This document shows, in pieces, positions 36,505 to 46,249 of a DNA stretch of 64,000 nt (the stretch's first letter is position 1; each line of letters opens with the position of its first letter). The stretch is taken from positions 124,001-188,000 of the forward strand of contig NZ_JACXAC010000003.1 of NCBI RefSeq assembly GCF_014699055.1, read 5' to 3'. The translations under genes were made by a program, and so were the position numbers. The notes beneath the pieces were generated by a model. It searched no databases. It had not been told where the DNA came from and worked only from the letters and a program-made list of their open reading frames with translations. The stretch is from Hymenobacter armeniacus. GTDB taxonomy: Bacteria > Bacteroidota > Bacteroidia > Cytophagales > Hymenobacteraceae.

Positions 36505-39462
36505 ATGACACAGTTTTTTCCGCTTCGAGTAAGGGCATGGGCGCCGGCGGCGCTGCTGCTGGGCGTACTACTGGTGCTGGGCGGCTGGCCCCGCGCGGCG
36601 CAAGCCACCCACCTGCGCGCCGGCGACATCCAAGCCAAGGTGGACACCACCTCGCCGGGCAATCCGCGCCGCATCTTCTTCAAGATGATTCTGTACACCG
36701 ACAATAGTTCGAGTGTGCCGGCCGATAATGCCACCTTCTTTTTTGGCGATGGCACTTCTACCTGCACCCCGGTGCCGCGCTTTGGCGGCCGCCGGCCGGT
36801 GCCGGGCAACCCCGATACGAGCTACAATATCTTCTACTTCGAGCATACTTACCCCTCCAGCGGCAGCTTCACGGTGAGCTACATCGGCGAAAACCGGAAC
36901 CCCGGGGTGCGCAACACCGACAACTCGGTGAACCAGACGTTCTACATCAGCACCACCTTCACCATCAACCCCTCGCTGGGCCGTAACCGCTCGCCTATCC
37001 TCACGGCCCCAGCCGTGGATAACGCGGCCATCAACCAGGTGTTTTTGCACAACCCGGGCGCTTACGACGCCGACGGCGACTCGCTGGCGTTTCACCTGCG
37101 GCCCAGCCAGCAGGTGCCGCTGGGCATTACGGGCACGCAGGGGGCGCCGTGCAGCGGCACGGGCACCAACAACCCCGCTGCGGTGCAGATTACCAATTTT
37201 CGCTACCCCAACGACCCGGCCATTGCGCCGGGGCCGGTGCAGGTGGCGTTTCCGGGCACGCCCACCGGGGTGCCGGGGGCGCCGGCCATTTTCGTGCAAG
37301 ACCCCTACACCGGGCAAATCACCTGGAACGCCCCCATCTCGCTTGGGCCGTATAACGTGGCTTTTGAGGTGGAAGAGTGGCGCCGCACGCCGCTGGGCCG
37401 CAGTAAAATTGGCTCGGTGATTCGCGACATGCAGATTATTGTGACGGCGGCGGCCAACCTGCGGCCGCTCATCACGGTGCCGGCCGACATCTGCGTGATA
37501 GCCGGCCAAACCGTGACCGGCAACGTGACTGCCGTGGACGTGGCTTCGGCCACCGCTCCCCAAACGCCGATTACGCTGTTTGCGTACTCGGGCATCATTC
37601 CGCCGGCCTCTTTCCGCCAGACGCAAAGCGGCCCGCCGCAGGCCAGCGGCACATTTACCTGGAATACTGACTGCAGCAACGTGGCCCGCCAGCCTTACCT
37701 GGTGGTATTTAAGGCCCAGGACAACCCCAGCCCGCCCTCGCCCTCTAATTCGCCCCTGATTGACGAGCGCGCCTGGCGCATCACGGTGGTGGGACCGCCG
37801 CCCCAGAACCTGCGCGCGGCCCCGGCCACGGGTGGCACGGTGGCCAGCGCCACGCTCACCTGGAATCCTTACGTGTGCACCAACGCCTCGCAGATTTACA
37901 TCTACCGCAAGGTAAACCCGTCGAGCTTCGTGCCCGGGCCCTGTGAAACGGGCATTCCGGCTTCGGCGGGATATGTGCGCATCGGCTCGGTGCCGGCCAC
38001 GGCCACCACCTTTACCGACAGCAACCTTGACGCCAACGGCAACCCGCAGGGCCTCGACCGGGGCCAGACGTACTGCTACCGCATCTACGCCGAGTTTCCG
38101 CTGCCGGCCGGCGGCTCCAGCATTGCCTCGCAGGAGGCCTGCGTATCGTTTCAGGGCACCTCGGCGCGGCTGGTGAAGGTAGACGTGGAAAACACTTCGA
38201 CCGCCACCGGCCAGATTCAGGTGTGCTGGACGCGGCCGCGGCCGGTGGGCGGCGGCACCTTCGAGGGCACGCCCAGCTACGTGCTGTCGCGCGGCGCGGG
38301 GCAGGCACCTGCCGCGTTCACGCCCATTGCCACCCTCACCTCGCTGGTTGACACCTGCTACACCGATACCGGGCTGAACACCCAGGACACCCAGTATACC
38401 TACAAGCTGGAGTTTGTGCGCACCTTCCCGGCCGGCGACCCGCGGCCCGCCGTGCGCGAGGCCTCGCCCCCGGCCAGCAGCGTGCGCACCACCACGGCGC
38501 CCACCTCGGCCGCGGCCACGGCCGTGCGGGTCAGCTGGACGTACAGCGTGCCCTGGAACAACGCCTCCCGCCCGGCTGTGATATTCCGGCGCGCCGGCAG
38601 CGCAGGGGCCTTCGTGCGCCTGGGCACGGCCCCCACCACGGCCACCGGCGGCACCTACACCGACAGCGACCCCGCACTGGTGAAAAGCCAGACCTATTGC
38701 TACTACGTGCAGACCGATGGCCAGTACGCGGGCGTGCCCTATCTCAACTCGCTCATCAACCGCAGCCAGGTAAGCTGCCTCGTGCTCAGCAGCCCGCCGT
38801 GCACGCCCAAGCTTACGCTTGAGCCCACCAACTGCGACGAGCTGGCCGCGCGCCCCAACTTCCCCACGGCCAGCGACCGGTACACCAACCGCCTGAACTG
38901 GACGCTGACCGACGTGCCTACCGGCTGCGACGCCACCGTGACTGGCTACCGGGTGTATTACCGGCCCACGCCCACCGGCGCCTTCACCTTCCTCGGCACC
39001 ACCATCACGCCCAACTACGTGCATGCTGACCTCACCTTCAATGGCGGGTGCTACGCGGTGCAGGCCGTGGGCACGGGGGGCGTGCTGAGCGACACGAGCA
39101 ACGTGGCGTGCCAAGACAACTGCCTGTTCTTCTCGTTGCCCAACATCTTCACCCCCAACGGCGACGCGCAGAACGCCGTGTTCCGGCCCCGCAGCAACTC
39201 GCCCGTGCGCAGCGTGCACTTCCAGGCTTTCAACCGCTGGGGCCGCAAAGTTTTCGAGAACACCACCACGGCTAACGACCCCGTCCTCATCAACTGGAAC
39301 GGCGGCGGGCCCGAACTGGAGTCGGGAACGCCGGGCGGCACCTCGCCCGGTGCGGGCAAGACGGTATCGGAAGGCGTTTACTTCTATCTGGCTGAGGTGG
39401 AGTTTGCCGATTTCGCCAACACCAAGCGCACGTACAGGGGCTGGGTCGAAATTGTTCGGTAG
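36505..39462 (+). CDS. Large T9SS type B surface protein, first of a tandem pair
   Basis: A 985-residue exported protein. The signal peptide (RVRAWAPAALLLGVLLVLGG onward, cut after QA) is followed by the start THLRAGDIQAKVDTT shared by many Cytophagales gliding-associated proteins. Several Ig/FnIII-like modules follow, with clustered Thr and Ser (CYRIYAEFPLPAGGSSIASQ; CYYVQTDGQYAG). The last ~85 residues (FFSLPNIFTPNGDAQNAVF to the final GWVEIVR) are the CHU_C gliding-motility-type C-terminal domain, which directs T9SS type B sorting. The ATG at 36505 is used because the preceding frame has no signal-peptide character. It is a close paralogue of the next gene and is followed by a terminator. 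Confidence 0.88.
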   Translation: MTQFFPLRVRAWAPAALLLGVLLVLGGWPRAAQATHLRAGDIQAKVDTTSPGNPRRIFFKMILYTDNSSSVPADNATFFFGDGTSTCTPVPRFGGRRPVPGNPDTSYNIFYFEHTYPSSGSFTVSYIGENRNPGVRNTDNSVNQTFYISTTFTINPSLGRNRSPILTAPAVDNAAINQVFLHNPGAYDADGDSLAFHLRPSQQVPLGITGTQGAPCSGTGTNNPAAVQITNFRYPNDPAIAPGPVQVAFPGTPTGVPGAPAIFVQDPYTGQITWNAPISLGPYNVAFEVEEWRRTPLGRSKIGSVIRDMQIIVTAAANLRPLITVPADICVIAGQTVTGNVTAVDVASATAPQTPITLFAYSGIIPPASFRQTQSGPPQASGTFTWNTDCSNVARQPYLVVFKAQDNPSPPSPSNSPLIDERAWRITVVGPPPQNLRAAPATGGTVASATLTWNPYVCTNASQIYIYRKVNPSSFVPGPCETGIPASAGYVRIGSVPATATTFTDSNLDANGNPQGLDRGQTYCYRIYAEFPLPAGGSSIASQEACVSFQGTSARLVKVDVENTSTATGQIQVCWTRPRPVGGGTFEGTPSYVLSRGAGQAPAAFTPIATLTSLVDTCYTDTGLNTQDTQYTYKLEFVRTFPAGDPRPAVREASPPASSVRTTTAPTSAAATAVRVSWTYSVPWNNASRPAVIFRRAGSAGAFVRLGTAPTTATGGTYTDSDPALVKSQTYCYYVQTDGQYAGVPYLNSLINRSQVSCLVLSSPPCTPKLTLEPTNCDELAARPNFPTASDRYTNRLNWTLTDVPTGCDATVTGYRVYYRPTPTGAFTFLGTTITPNYVHADLTFNGGCYAVQAVGTGGVLSDTSNVACQDNCLFFSLPNIFTPNGDAQNAVFRPRSNSPVRSVHFQAFNRWGRKVFENTTTANDPVLINWNGGGPELESGTPGGTSPGAGKTVSEGVYFYLAEVEFADFANTKRTYRGWVEIVR

Positions 39463-39483
39463 GCCCTGGCCGGAAGCGTAGCA

Positions 39484-39530
39484 ATCAAGCCCAAAAAGCC
39501 TTCTCCACGGAAGGTCTTTTTGGGCTTGAT
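39484..39530 (+). terminator. Terminator between the two large surface-protein genes
   Basis: ATCAAGCCCAAAAA pairs with TTTTTGGGCTTGAT, with further pairing inside (CTTC/GAAG), followed by TTTTT. The two paralogues are therefore probably separate transcription units. Confidence 0.8.
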
Positions 39531-39690
39531 TTTTGGGGCATTAACTGGCGGTACGGCGGGCGGGTAAGTACATTTTTGGGGCGCAGGCCCTACTTTGCCG
39601 AAACCTGGCGCCAAGCGTCGGGTTAGTCCTTTACTTTTCGTTTTTCGGGGCCGCCGGGGGCGTGGCCGCGCTTCATCAGCTGGATTAGAC

Positions 39691-42642
39691 ATGCAAGCAT
39701 TTTTCCTCTTCCGACCAGGCGCCGGTGCCCGTTTGCTGCTGCTGTTGCTGCTGGCCGCGGCCGGGTTGCTGGCCCGGCCCGAGGCCGCGCGGGCCAGCCA
39801 CATTCGGGCCGGCGACATTCAGGCCAAAGTGGACACCACGGCGGCCCGCAACCCCCGCCGCATCTTCTTCAAGATGGTGCTTTATACCACCGAAGGGCAG
39901 AATGTGGTGGACGAAAACCAAGTCACCATTTTCTTCGGCGATGGCACGTCGAGCTGCTACAAGGGCGTGGACCGCGTGGGGGGCCGCCGGCCGCTGCCGG
40001 GCCTTTCGGATACGAGCTATAACATTTACCTATTCGAGCACACCTTTCCCGCAGCCGGCCAATACACCATTAAGTACGTGGGGGAAAACCGGGTGGCCGG
40101 GGTGCTGAACATGACCGCCTCCGGCAACCAGTCGTTTTACATTAGCACCACCATTGAGATTGCGCCCGTTTACGCCGCAAACCGCACCCCCATTCTGACT
40201 GCTCCGGCTGTAGATAAAGCCGCCGTAAACCAAGTGTTCGTGCACAACCCCGGCGCGTACGACGCCGACGGTGACTCCCTGGTATATACCCTGCAGCCCA
40301 GCCAAAAGTCCACCTTGCTGGCCGATGCAATTGTGGGGTCGCCCTGCGCCGGCGCTACCGGCAACAACAACCCACAGGTGAGCGACGTGCCGAACTTCCG
40401 CTACCCCAACGACCCCATCATCACGCAGCCAACCGTGCCGTACCAAGTGCCCTACAATGGCATACCGGCCGGGCAGGTGCCCAACGTGCCGGCCATTTTT
40501 GAAATCAGCAACCGAAGGGCCAACCCCGGACAAATTACCTGGAATGCGCCCGTGCAGGCCGGTACTTACAACTTTGCTTTCCGGGTAGAAGAGCTGCGCC
40601 GCACGCCCCTGGGCTGGCGCAAGATAGGAGAGGTGGTGCGCGACATGCAGATTGTGGTCATCAACACCAACAACCTGCGGCCCATCCTGACGCTGCCGCC
40701 CGACCTGTGCGTGGTGGCAGGCCAAACCGTGACCGGCACCGTCACGGCCGTGGACGGGTCATCGAGCACCAGCGCCGCGCCTACGCCCATTGCGTTGTTC
40801 GCTTTCTCCGGCATCAGGCCGCCGGCTACGTTCTTCCAGACCCAGGCCGGGCCGCCGGTAGCCAGCGGCGTCTTCACCTGGCGCACTGACTGCAGCAACG
40901 TGGCCCAGCAGCCTTACTTGGTGGTGTTTAAGGCCCAGGACACGCCGCCCGGCGCGTCCACGCCCTCCAACCAGCCCCTGATTGACGAGCAGGTGTGGAG
41001 CATTCGGGTGGTGGGGCCGCCGCCGCGCAACGTGCAGGCCGTGGCCAGCACCACCACCGGGGGCCTCAACAGCACCACCCTGACCTGGGACCGGTACACG
41101 TGCACCAACGCGGCCAACATGTACATCTACCGCAAAGTGGGGCCGGGGCCAGCGCCGGGCGCCTGCGAAACGGGCATTCCGGCTTCGTCGGGCTACGTGC
41201 GCATCGGCACGGTGCTGCCCGGCGCCACCACCTTCACTGATGACAACGGCGGGCGCGGCCTCGACCGGGGCCTGACGTATTGCTACCGCCTCTACGCCGA
41301 CTTCCCGCTGCCCGCGGGCGGCGCCAGCCTGGCTTCGGACGAGGCCTGCGTGACCTTTGCCGGCCGCGCGGCCCAGCTGAAAAACGTGGACGTGGAAACC
41401 ACCAGCGCCACCGCCGGCCAGATTGCGGTGCGCTGGACGCAGCCGCGCACGGCCACGGGGGCTTCGTTTGCGGGCACGCCCAGCTTCGTGCTCTCGCGCG
41501 GCGAGGGGCTGAACCCGGCCACGTTTGTGCCGGTGCGCACCTTCACCTCGCTCAACGACACGTCGTACGTCGACACCAACCTCAATACCCTGGACCGGCA
41601 GTATAGCTACCGGCTGGAGTTTGTGCGCTCCTTCCCCAATGGCCAGTCCAGCATCACCGAAACCAGCGCGCCGGCCAGCAGCGTGCGCACCACCGTGCTG
41701 GCCGCCAATCCGCCCACGGCCTTCACGGTGAGTTGGACGCACAACGTGCCGTGGGACAACTCGGCCCGGCCCGTCCGGATTTTCCGCAAGCTCACGGGCA
41801 GCCCCACCTACGTGCAGGTGGCCACCGCCCCCACGGGCCTGAGCGGCGGCAGCTACGTGGACCGCGACCCCGCGCTGGTGAAGGGCCAGACCTACTGCTA
41901 CTACGTGCAGACGGAAGGCCGCTACACCCTCACCGGCTTCCTGAGCTCGCTGCTCAACAAAAGCCAAGAGCAGTGCCGCCCGCTGATTGCGCCGCCCTGC
42001 ACGCCCGTACTGAGCCTGAAAGCCACGAATTGCGACAGCCTGGCGGCGCTGCCCCAATCATCGGGCAGCCAGACCTACACCAACGCCCTGCGCTGGACCC
42101 TGGGCAACACCCCGGCCGGCTGCGACGCGGCCGTGGCCAGCTACCGCGTGTATTACCGCCCGGGCACCTCGGGCGCGTTTGCCCTCATCGGCACCACCAG
42201 CCAGACCACCTTCAACCACGGCAACCTGCCCAACTCCGGCGGGTGCTACGCGGTGCAGGCCGTGGCCGCCGGCGGCGCGGTGAGCGACACGAGCAACGTG
42301 GCCTGCCAGGAAAACTGCCTGTTCTTCCTGCTGCCCAACATTTTCACCCCCAATGGCGACGGGCAGAATGCCGTGTTCAAGCCCAAGAACAACTCGCCTG
42401 TGCGCAGCGTGCACTTCCAGGCCTTCAACCGCTGGGGCCGCAAGGTCTTCGAGAACACGACCACGGCCGACGACCCCGCCCTCATCAACTGGGACGGCGG
42501 CGGGCCCATTAGCGGCGACGTTTCGGGCGGCAAGGACGGCAAAACCGCCGATGGCATCTACTACTACCTGGCCGAGGTAGAGTTTGCCGACGTGGCCAGC
42601 ACCAAGCGCACCTACAAGGGCTGGGTGGAGATTGTCCGATAG
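39691..42642 (+). CDS. Large T9SS type B surface protein, second of a tandem pair
   Basis: A 983-residue exported protein. Its signal peptide differs (RLLLLLLLAAAGLLARPEAA), but the mature start SHIRAGDIQAKVDTTAARNP, the module order and the ending are the same as in the preceding gene. The shared C-terminal domain includes FLLPNIFTPNGDGQNAVF, NSPVRSVHFQAFNRWGRKVF and the last residues KGWVEIVR. The two proteins align over nearly their whole length, with loop differences concentrated in the modules. It is preceded by a terminator and followed by another at 42679-42712, so it is transcribed alone. The ATG at 39691 begins the signal peptide. Confidence 0.88.
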   Translation: MQAFFLFRPGAGARLLLLLLLAAAGLLARPEAARASHIRAGDIQAKVDTTAARNPRRIFFKMVLYTTEGQNVVDENQVTIFFGDGTSSCYKGVDRVGGRRPLPGLSDTSYNIYLFEHTFPAAGQYTIKYVGENRVAGVLNMTASGNQSFYISTTIEIAPVYAANRTPILTAPAVDKAAVNQVFVHNPGAYDADGDSLVYTLQPSQKSTLLADAIVGSPCAGATGNNNPQVSDVPNFRYPNDPIITQPTVPYQVPYNGIPAGQVPNVPAIFEISNRRANPGQITWNAPVQAGTYNFAFRVEELRRTPLGWRKIGEVVRDMQIVVINTNNLRPILTLPPDLCVVAGQTVTGTVTAVDGSSSTSAAPTPIALFAFSGIRPPATFFQTQAGPPVASGVFTWRTDCSNVAQQPYLVVFKAQDTPPGASTPSNQPLIDEQVWSIRVVGPPPRNVQAVASTTTGGLNSTTLTWDRYTCTNAANMYIYRKVGPGPAPGACETGIPASSGYVRIGTVLPGATTFTDDNGGRGLDRGLTYCYRLYADFPLPAGGASLASDEACVTFAGRAAQLKNVDVETTSATAGQIAVRWTQPRTATGASFAGTPSFVLSRGEGLNPATFVPVRTFTSLNDTSYVDTNLNTLDRQYSYRLEFVRSFPNGQSSITETSAPASSVRTTVLAANPPTAFTVSWTHNVPWDNSARPVRIFRKLTGSPTYVQVATAPTGLSGGSYVDRDPALVKGQTYCYYVQTEGRYTLTGFLSSLLNKSQEQCRPLIAPPCTPVLSLKATNCDSLAALPQSSGSQTYTNALRWTLGNTPAGCDAAVASYRVYYRPGTSGAFALIGTTSQTTFNHGNLPNSGGCYAVQAVAAGGAVSDTSNVACQENCLFFLLPNIFTPNGDGQNAVFKPKNNSPVRSVHFQAFNRWGRKVFENTTTADDPALINWDGGGPISGDVSGGKDGKTADGIYYYLAEVEFADVASTKRTYKGWVEIVR

Positions 42643-42678
42643 CTGCCGTTGCCAGTGCGGCGCGCGGCGCCAAAGCAC

Positions 42679-42712
42679 ACGGAGCGGGCCCTGGGGTCCG
42701 CTCCGTTTTTTT
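42679..42712 (+). terminator. Terminator of the second surface-protein gene
   Basis: ACGGAGCGGGCCC and GGGTCCGCTCCGT pair with one G-T, followed by a T-run. Confidence 0.8.
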
Positions 42713-42780
42713 GGGGCAATGCGGGTTTTTGTGCAGCTTGCGCCCCCAATCCATTTTCCCTCCCTCAGCAACTCATTGCC

Positions 42781-43665
42781 ATGAGCTCGACTTCCGCCAT
42801 TGTATTCCCCGGCCAGGGCAGCCAGTTTCCGGGCATGGCCCGCGACTTGTTCGACCAAAGCCTCGACGCCCGCGCCCTGCTCACCCAAACCAACGACCTG
42901 CTCGGCTTCAGCCTCACCGACATCATGTTCACGGGTTCGGAGGAGGACTTGCGCCGCACCGACGTCACCCAGCCCGCCATTTTCGTGCACTCGGTGGCCC
43001 AGTTTGTGGCCCGCCCCGAGCTGCAGCCCGGCATGACGGCCGGCCATTCGCTGGGCGAATTCTCGGCGCTGGTGGCGGCCGGCGTGCTCAAGTTTGAAGA
43101 CGCCCTGCCGCTGGTGGCCCGCCGCGCCCAGGCCATGCAGGCCGCCTGCGAAGAGCAGCCCGGCACCATGGCCGCCATTCTGGGCCTCGACGACGCGGTG
43201 GTGGAGCGCATCTGCCAGGAAATCACCGGCGGCGGCTCCGTGGTGGTGGCCGCCAACTACAACTGCCCCGGCCAGCTCGTCATCTCCGGCTCTTCGGAGG
43301 GCGTGGCCAAGGCCTGCGAAGCCCTGAAAGCGGCCGGCGCCAAGCGCGCCCTGCCGCTGCCCGTGGGTGGCGCCTTCCACTCGCCCCTCATGCAAAGCGC
43401 CGCCGCCGCCCTGGCCGAGGCCATCGAAAAAACCACCTTCCACGCGGCCAAGTGCCCCGTGTACCAAAACGTGGACGCCCTGCCGCACACCGACCCGGCC
43501 GAAATCAAAGCCAACCTGCTGGCCCAGCTCACGGCCCCCGTGCGCTGGACGCAGCTGGTGCAGCGCATGGCCGCCGACGGCGCCACCGAATTCATCGAGT
43601 GCGGCCCCGGCAAGGTGCTGCAAGGCCTGGTGAAGAAAATTGTGCCCACGGCCACGATTGGCTAG
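42781..43665 (+). CDS. fabD: Malonyl-CoA:ACP transacylase FabD
   Basis: A 294-residue enzyme that loads malonyl groups onto acyl carrier protein to start fatty acid elongation. N-terminal VFPGQGSQFPGM; catalytic Ser in GHSLGEFSALVAAG near residue 90; the conserved Arg in VARRAQAMQ; catalytic His in PVGGAFHSPLMQ near residue 200; and the closing ECGPGKVLQGLVKK. The ATG at 42781 is used; the long upstream extension overlaps the preceding terminator. The stop is 12 bases from element C. Confidence 0.95.
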   Translation: MSSTSAIVFPGQGSQFPGMARDLFDQSLDARALLTQTNDLLGFSLTDIMFTGSEEDLRRTDVTQPAIFVHSVAQFVARPELQPGMTAGHSLGEFSALVAAGVLKFEDALPLVARRAQAMQAACEEQPGTMAAILGLDDAVVERICQEITGGGSVVVAANYNCPGQLVISGSSEGVAKACEALKAAGAKRALPLPVGGAFHSPLMQSAAAALAEAIEKTTFHAAKCPVYQNVDALPHTDPAEIKANLLAQLTAPVRWTQLVQRMAADGATEFIECGPGKVLQGLVKKIVPTATIG

Positions 43666-43676
43666 GTAGGCGCCGA

Positions 43677-43768
43677 TTGAATGTACCCCGAAGCTGTGCT
43701 TCGGTTCAGCAGAACGATGTACAACGTTCTCCTCTGAGCCGAAGCACAACTTCGGGGTACACGTTCAA
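43677..43768. repeat. Palindromic BIME-like element C (carries the folK stop codon)
   Basis: The outer arms pair (TTGAATGTACCCCGAAG with CTTCGGGGTACACGTTCAA, one gap). Each arm has its own hairpin: CCGAAGC-TGT-GCTTCGG on the left, CCGAAG-CACAA-CTTCGG on the right. A third small palindrome (AGAACG/CGTTCT) is in the centre. It fills the gap between convergent fabD and folK; the folK TGA at 43765-43767 is inside its right end. Confidence 0.85.
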
Positions 43769-44256
43769 TACCAGCGCCGCACCGGCAGCAGGTCCGGGCA
43801 CTGCGCCAACAATTCTGCCACGCGCAGCCCCAGCACCGGATGCCGCACCCCACCCGCAATTTCGGCCAGCGGCACCAGCGCAAAGCGCCGCTCGGCCAGG
43901 CGCGGGTGCGGCACCGTTAGCGTTGGCGCGTCGATGATTTCAGGGCCATACAGCAAAATGTCGACGTCGAGGGTGCGACTGCCCCAGCGCTCCAGGCGCT
44001 GGCGGCCGGCGCGTTGCTCGGTGGCCAGGCAGTGGGCCAGCAGCTCGTGCGGCGTGAGCGAAGTGCGCACCGCCAGGGCCTGGTTGAGAAAAGCCGGCTG
44101 GTCTTCGCGGCCCCAGGCCGCGGTTTCGTACAGGGCCGAGGCCGCCACTAGTTCGCCGGCCACCAGGGCCAGCTGCTCGCGGGCGGCGGCCAGCAGCGCG
44201 GCCCGGTCGCCGAGGTTGCTGCCGAGCAGGAGATAGGCAGTGACGGTGGCGCTCAC
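43765..44256 (-). CDS. folK: 2-amino-4-hydroxy-6-hydroxymethyldihydropteridine pyrophosphokinase FolK
   Basis: A 163-residue enzyme transferring pyrophosphate from ATP to the pterin, an essential folate-pathway step. YLLLGSNLGDRAALLAAARE at the start; YETAAWGREDQPAFLNQAL in the middle; WGSRTLDVDILLYG holds the two Mg-binding Asp; and the HPRLAERRFALVPLAEI signature follows. Its start overlaps the upstream hydrolase stop by four bases (ATGA), so the pair is co-translated. Its stop codon TGA lies inside palindromic element C. Confidence 0.95.
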   Translation of the reverse strand: MSATVTAYLLLGSNLGDRAALLAAAREQLALVAGELVAASALYETAAWGREDQPAFLNQALAVRTSLTPHELLAHCLATEQRAGRQRLERWGSRTLDVDILLYGPEIIDAPTLTVPHPRLAERRFALVPLAEIAGGVRHPVLGLRVAELLAQCPDLLPVRRWY

Positions 44257-45110
44257 GTGGTGCGCAGGAAAAAATCAGCCGTTTTTTCGGCCACCAGGCG
44301 GGCGGGCTCGGGCAGCTGCTGGTGCGGCCAGGGGTGCGCCCCGCCAAACATGTGCATGGCGCCGGGCACGAGCAGCAGCTCGGCATCGGGCCGGAGCTGG
44401 TGCAGGGCGTGGGCGGCGGCCACGTTCACGGTTTCGTCTTCGTCGCCGTGCACCAGCAGCAGGGGCTGGCGCAGCTTGCGGCGCACGTTGTGGGCAATGT
44501 CGAGGCGCGGGCGGTTGGCGTGGTAGTCTTCCACTATCTGGTAGTGCATGGGCAGCTGCTGGCCCGTGCGGGTGTTGGGCACGTGCAGCACGCCGGTGCG
44601 CTGCCATTCTTCGAAAACGGCCTGGGGCCAGTGCGGGTGCACCTCCGCAATGGCGGCCCAAGTGGCCACGGCCCGCACGCGCGGGTCTTCGGCGGCCTTG
44701 AGCAATACCAGGCCGCCCCCGCGGCTGTGGCCCACCAGCCCCAGGCGCGTGAGGTCCATTTCGGCGGCGGGCACGGGCGAGTGGCCGTCAAACAGCGCGT
44801 CGATGACCTGGCCGATGTCGTCGAGCTCGATGCTGAAGTTGTTGCGGGCAAATGCTTCCAGGTCTTCCAAATCGCCGGTGCCGCCCACCACTAGGCCGTT
44901 GTGCGACAGGTTGAGCTTCACGAACACGAAGCCGCGCTCAGCGAAGAAATCGGCTAGCCGCGGAAAGTGGCCCCAGTCCTTAAAGCCCTTGAAGCCATGC
45001 ACAAACAGCGCCACCGGCTTGGGCTGGCCATCGGGCCGGAAGGTGGCGTCGGCCTCGAAAGGCCGGCCGTGGCCGTGGCCGCTGAGCAAAAAAGAGGCGT
45101 GAGTGAGCAT
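44253..45110 (-). CDS. Alpha/beta hydrolase (dienelactone-hydrolase-like)
   Basis: A 285-residue serine hydrolase. Oxyanion region FVHGFKGFKDWGHFPRLADF; nucleophile elbow GHSRGGG with Ser near residue 126; acid in HGDEDETVNVAAAHAL; catalytic His in GAMHMFGGAHPW. The family includes esterases, and the natural substrate is unknown. The ATG at 45110 (MLTHASFLLSG) is preferred because TACCTTCG lies just upstream and the longer frame would translate it. Its end overlaps the folK start by four bases. Confidence 0.88.
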   Translation of the reverse strand: MLTHASFLLSGHGHGRPFEADATFRPDGQPKPVALFVHGFKGFKDWGHFPRLADFFAERGFVFVKLNLSHNGLVVGGTGDLEDLEAFARNNFSIELDDIGQVIDALFDGHSPVPAAEMDLTRLGLVGHSRGGGLVLLKAAEDPRVRAVATWAAIAEVHPHWPQAVFEEWQRTGVLHVPNTRTGQQLPMHYQIVEDYHANRPRLDIAHNVRRKLRQPLLLVHGDEDETVNVAAAHALHQLRPDAELLLVPGAMHMFGGAHPWPHQQLPEPARLVAEKTADFFLRTT

Positions 45111-45114
45111 ACAG

Positions 45115-45122
45115 CGAAGGTA
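45115..45122 (-). promoter_or_regulatory. Possible -7 box of the hydrolase-folK operon, 4 bases before the start
   Basis: TACCTTCG (one mismatch to TAnnTTTG) is followed by CTGT and then the ATG at 45110. Confidence 0.45.
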
Positions 45123-45234
45123 GGGCCGGGGAGATGGGGAAATGGTGAGCGGGCGAGCCGCGCGCAAAATGACAAAACACTCTGGCCCGCGCCGCGGCTT
45201 ACCCTGCTATTTCTGCCGTATCATTGTTGCCGAA

Positions 45235-46242
45235 ATGCCCCAACACCCCACTTTCTCCCTCGACCAGATTCAGGCGCCCATTGCGGCCGAAATGGAAGAG
45301 TTTGAGCACAAGTTCCGCCAGTCGATGCGCACCAAAGTGCTGCTGCTCGACAAGATAATGGGCTACATCGTGAAGCGCAAGGGCAAGCAGATTCGGCCCA
45401 TGTTCGTGTTTCTCACGGCCCGCGCCGCCCGCCCCGAACCCAACACCGGCGACCCGCTGCCCGATTCGTCCTTCCGCGGCGCGGCCCTCATCGAGTTGCT
45501 GCACACCGCCACGCTGGTGCACGACGACGTGGTGGACGAAAGCAACTACCGCCGCGGGTTTTTCTCCATCAATGCGCTGTGGAAGAACAAGATTGCCGTG
45601 TTGGTCGGTGATTATTTGCTCTCGCGCGGCCTGCTGCTGGCCCTGCAAAACGACGACTACGACCTGCTGAAAATCGTGAGCAACGCCGTGCGCGAACTGA
45701 GCGAAGGCGAATTGCTGCAAATTGAAAAGGCCCGGAAATTAGACATCACCGAAGACGTTTATTTCGACATCATTCGGCAGAAAACCGCGTCGCTCATTGC
45801 TTCCTGCACGGCCGTGGGCGCGGCTTCGGTGGGGGCCGACAAGGAAACGATTGAGCGCGCTCGTTTATTCGGCGAAAAAGTCGGCATTGCGTTTCAGATA
45901 AAAGACGACTTGTTCGACTACGGCACCGCCGAAATCGGCAAGCCCGTGGGCATCGACATCAAAGAAAAGAAGATGACGCTGCCGCTGATTTATGCCTTGC
46001 AGCATGCTTCCTGGCTGGAAAAGCGCAAGGTCATCTTCAACGTGAAAAACAACGAAGGCCACCGCGACCGGGTGCAGCAGGTGATTGAATTCGTGAAGAA
46101 ATCGGGCGGGCTGGACTACGCCATCAACACGATGAAGCGGTACCGCGACGACGCCCTGGCCATCCTGCACACCTTCCCGGAGTCGCCGAGCCGCACGTCG
46201 CTGGAAGAGCTGATTAACTACACCATTGAGCGGGAGAAGTAG
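45235..46242 (+). CDS. Trans-type polyprenyl diphosphate synthase
   Basis: A 335-residue enzyme extending an allylic diphosphate with isopentenyl diphosphate, probably to the octaprenyl-like chain of menaquinone. The first Asp-rich motif is in LVHDDVVDESNYRRG (DDxxD) near residue 100; GKQIRPMFVFLTARA precedes it; and the second Asp motif is in FQIKDDLFDYG. The chain length is not predictable by eye. The ATG at 45235 (MPQHPTFSLDQI) starts the conserved part; the frame from 45142 overlaps the divergent hydrolase promoter. The stop is followed by element B. Confidence 0.92.
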   Translation: MPQHPTFSLDQIQAPIAAEMEEFEHKFRQSMRTKVLLLDKIMGYIVKRKGKQIRPMFVFLTARAARPEPNTGDPLPDSSFRGAALIELLHTATLVHDDVVDESNYRRGFFSINALWKNKIAVLVGDYLLSRGLLLALQNDDYDLLKIVSNAVRELSEGELLQIEKARKLDITEDVYFDIIRQKTASLIASCTAVGAASVGADKETIERARLFGEKVGIAFQIKDDLFDYGTAEIGKPVGIDIKEKKMTLPLIYALQHASWLEKRKVIFNVKNNEGHRDRVQQVIEFVKKSGGLDYAINTMKRYRDDALAILHTFPESPSRTSLEELINYTIEREK

Positions 46243-46249
46243 CCCGCGG

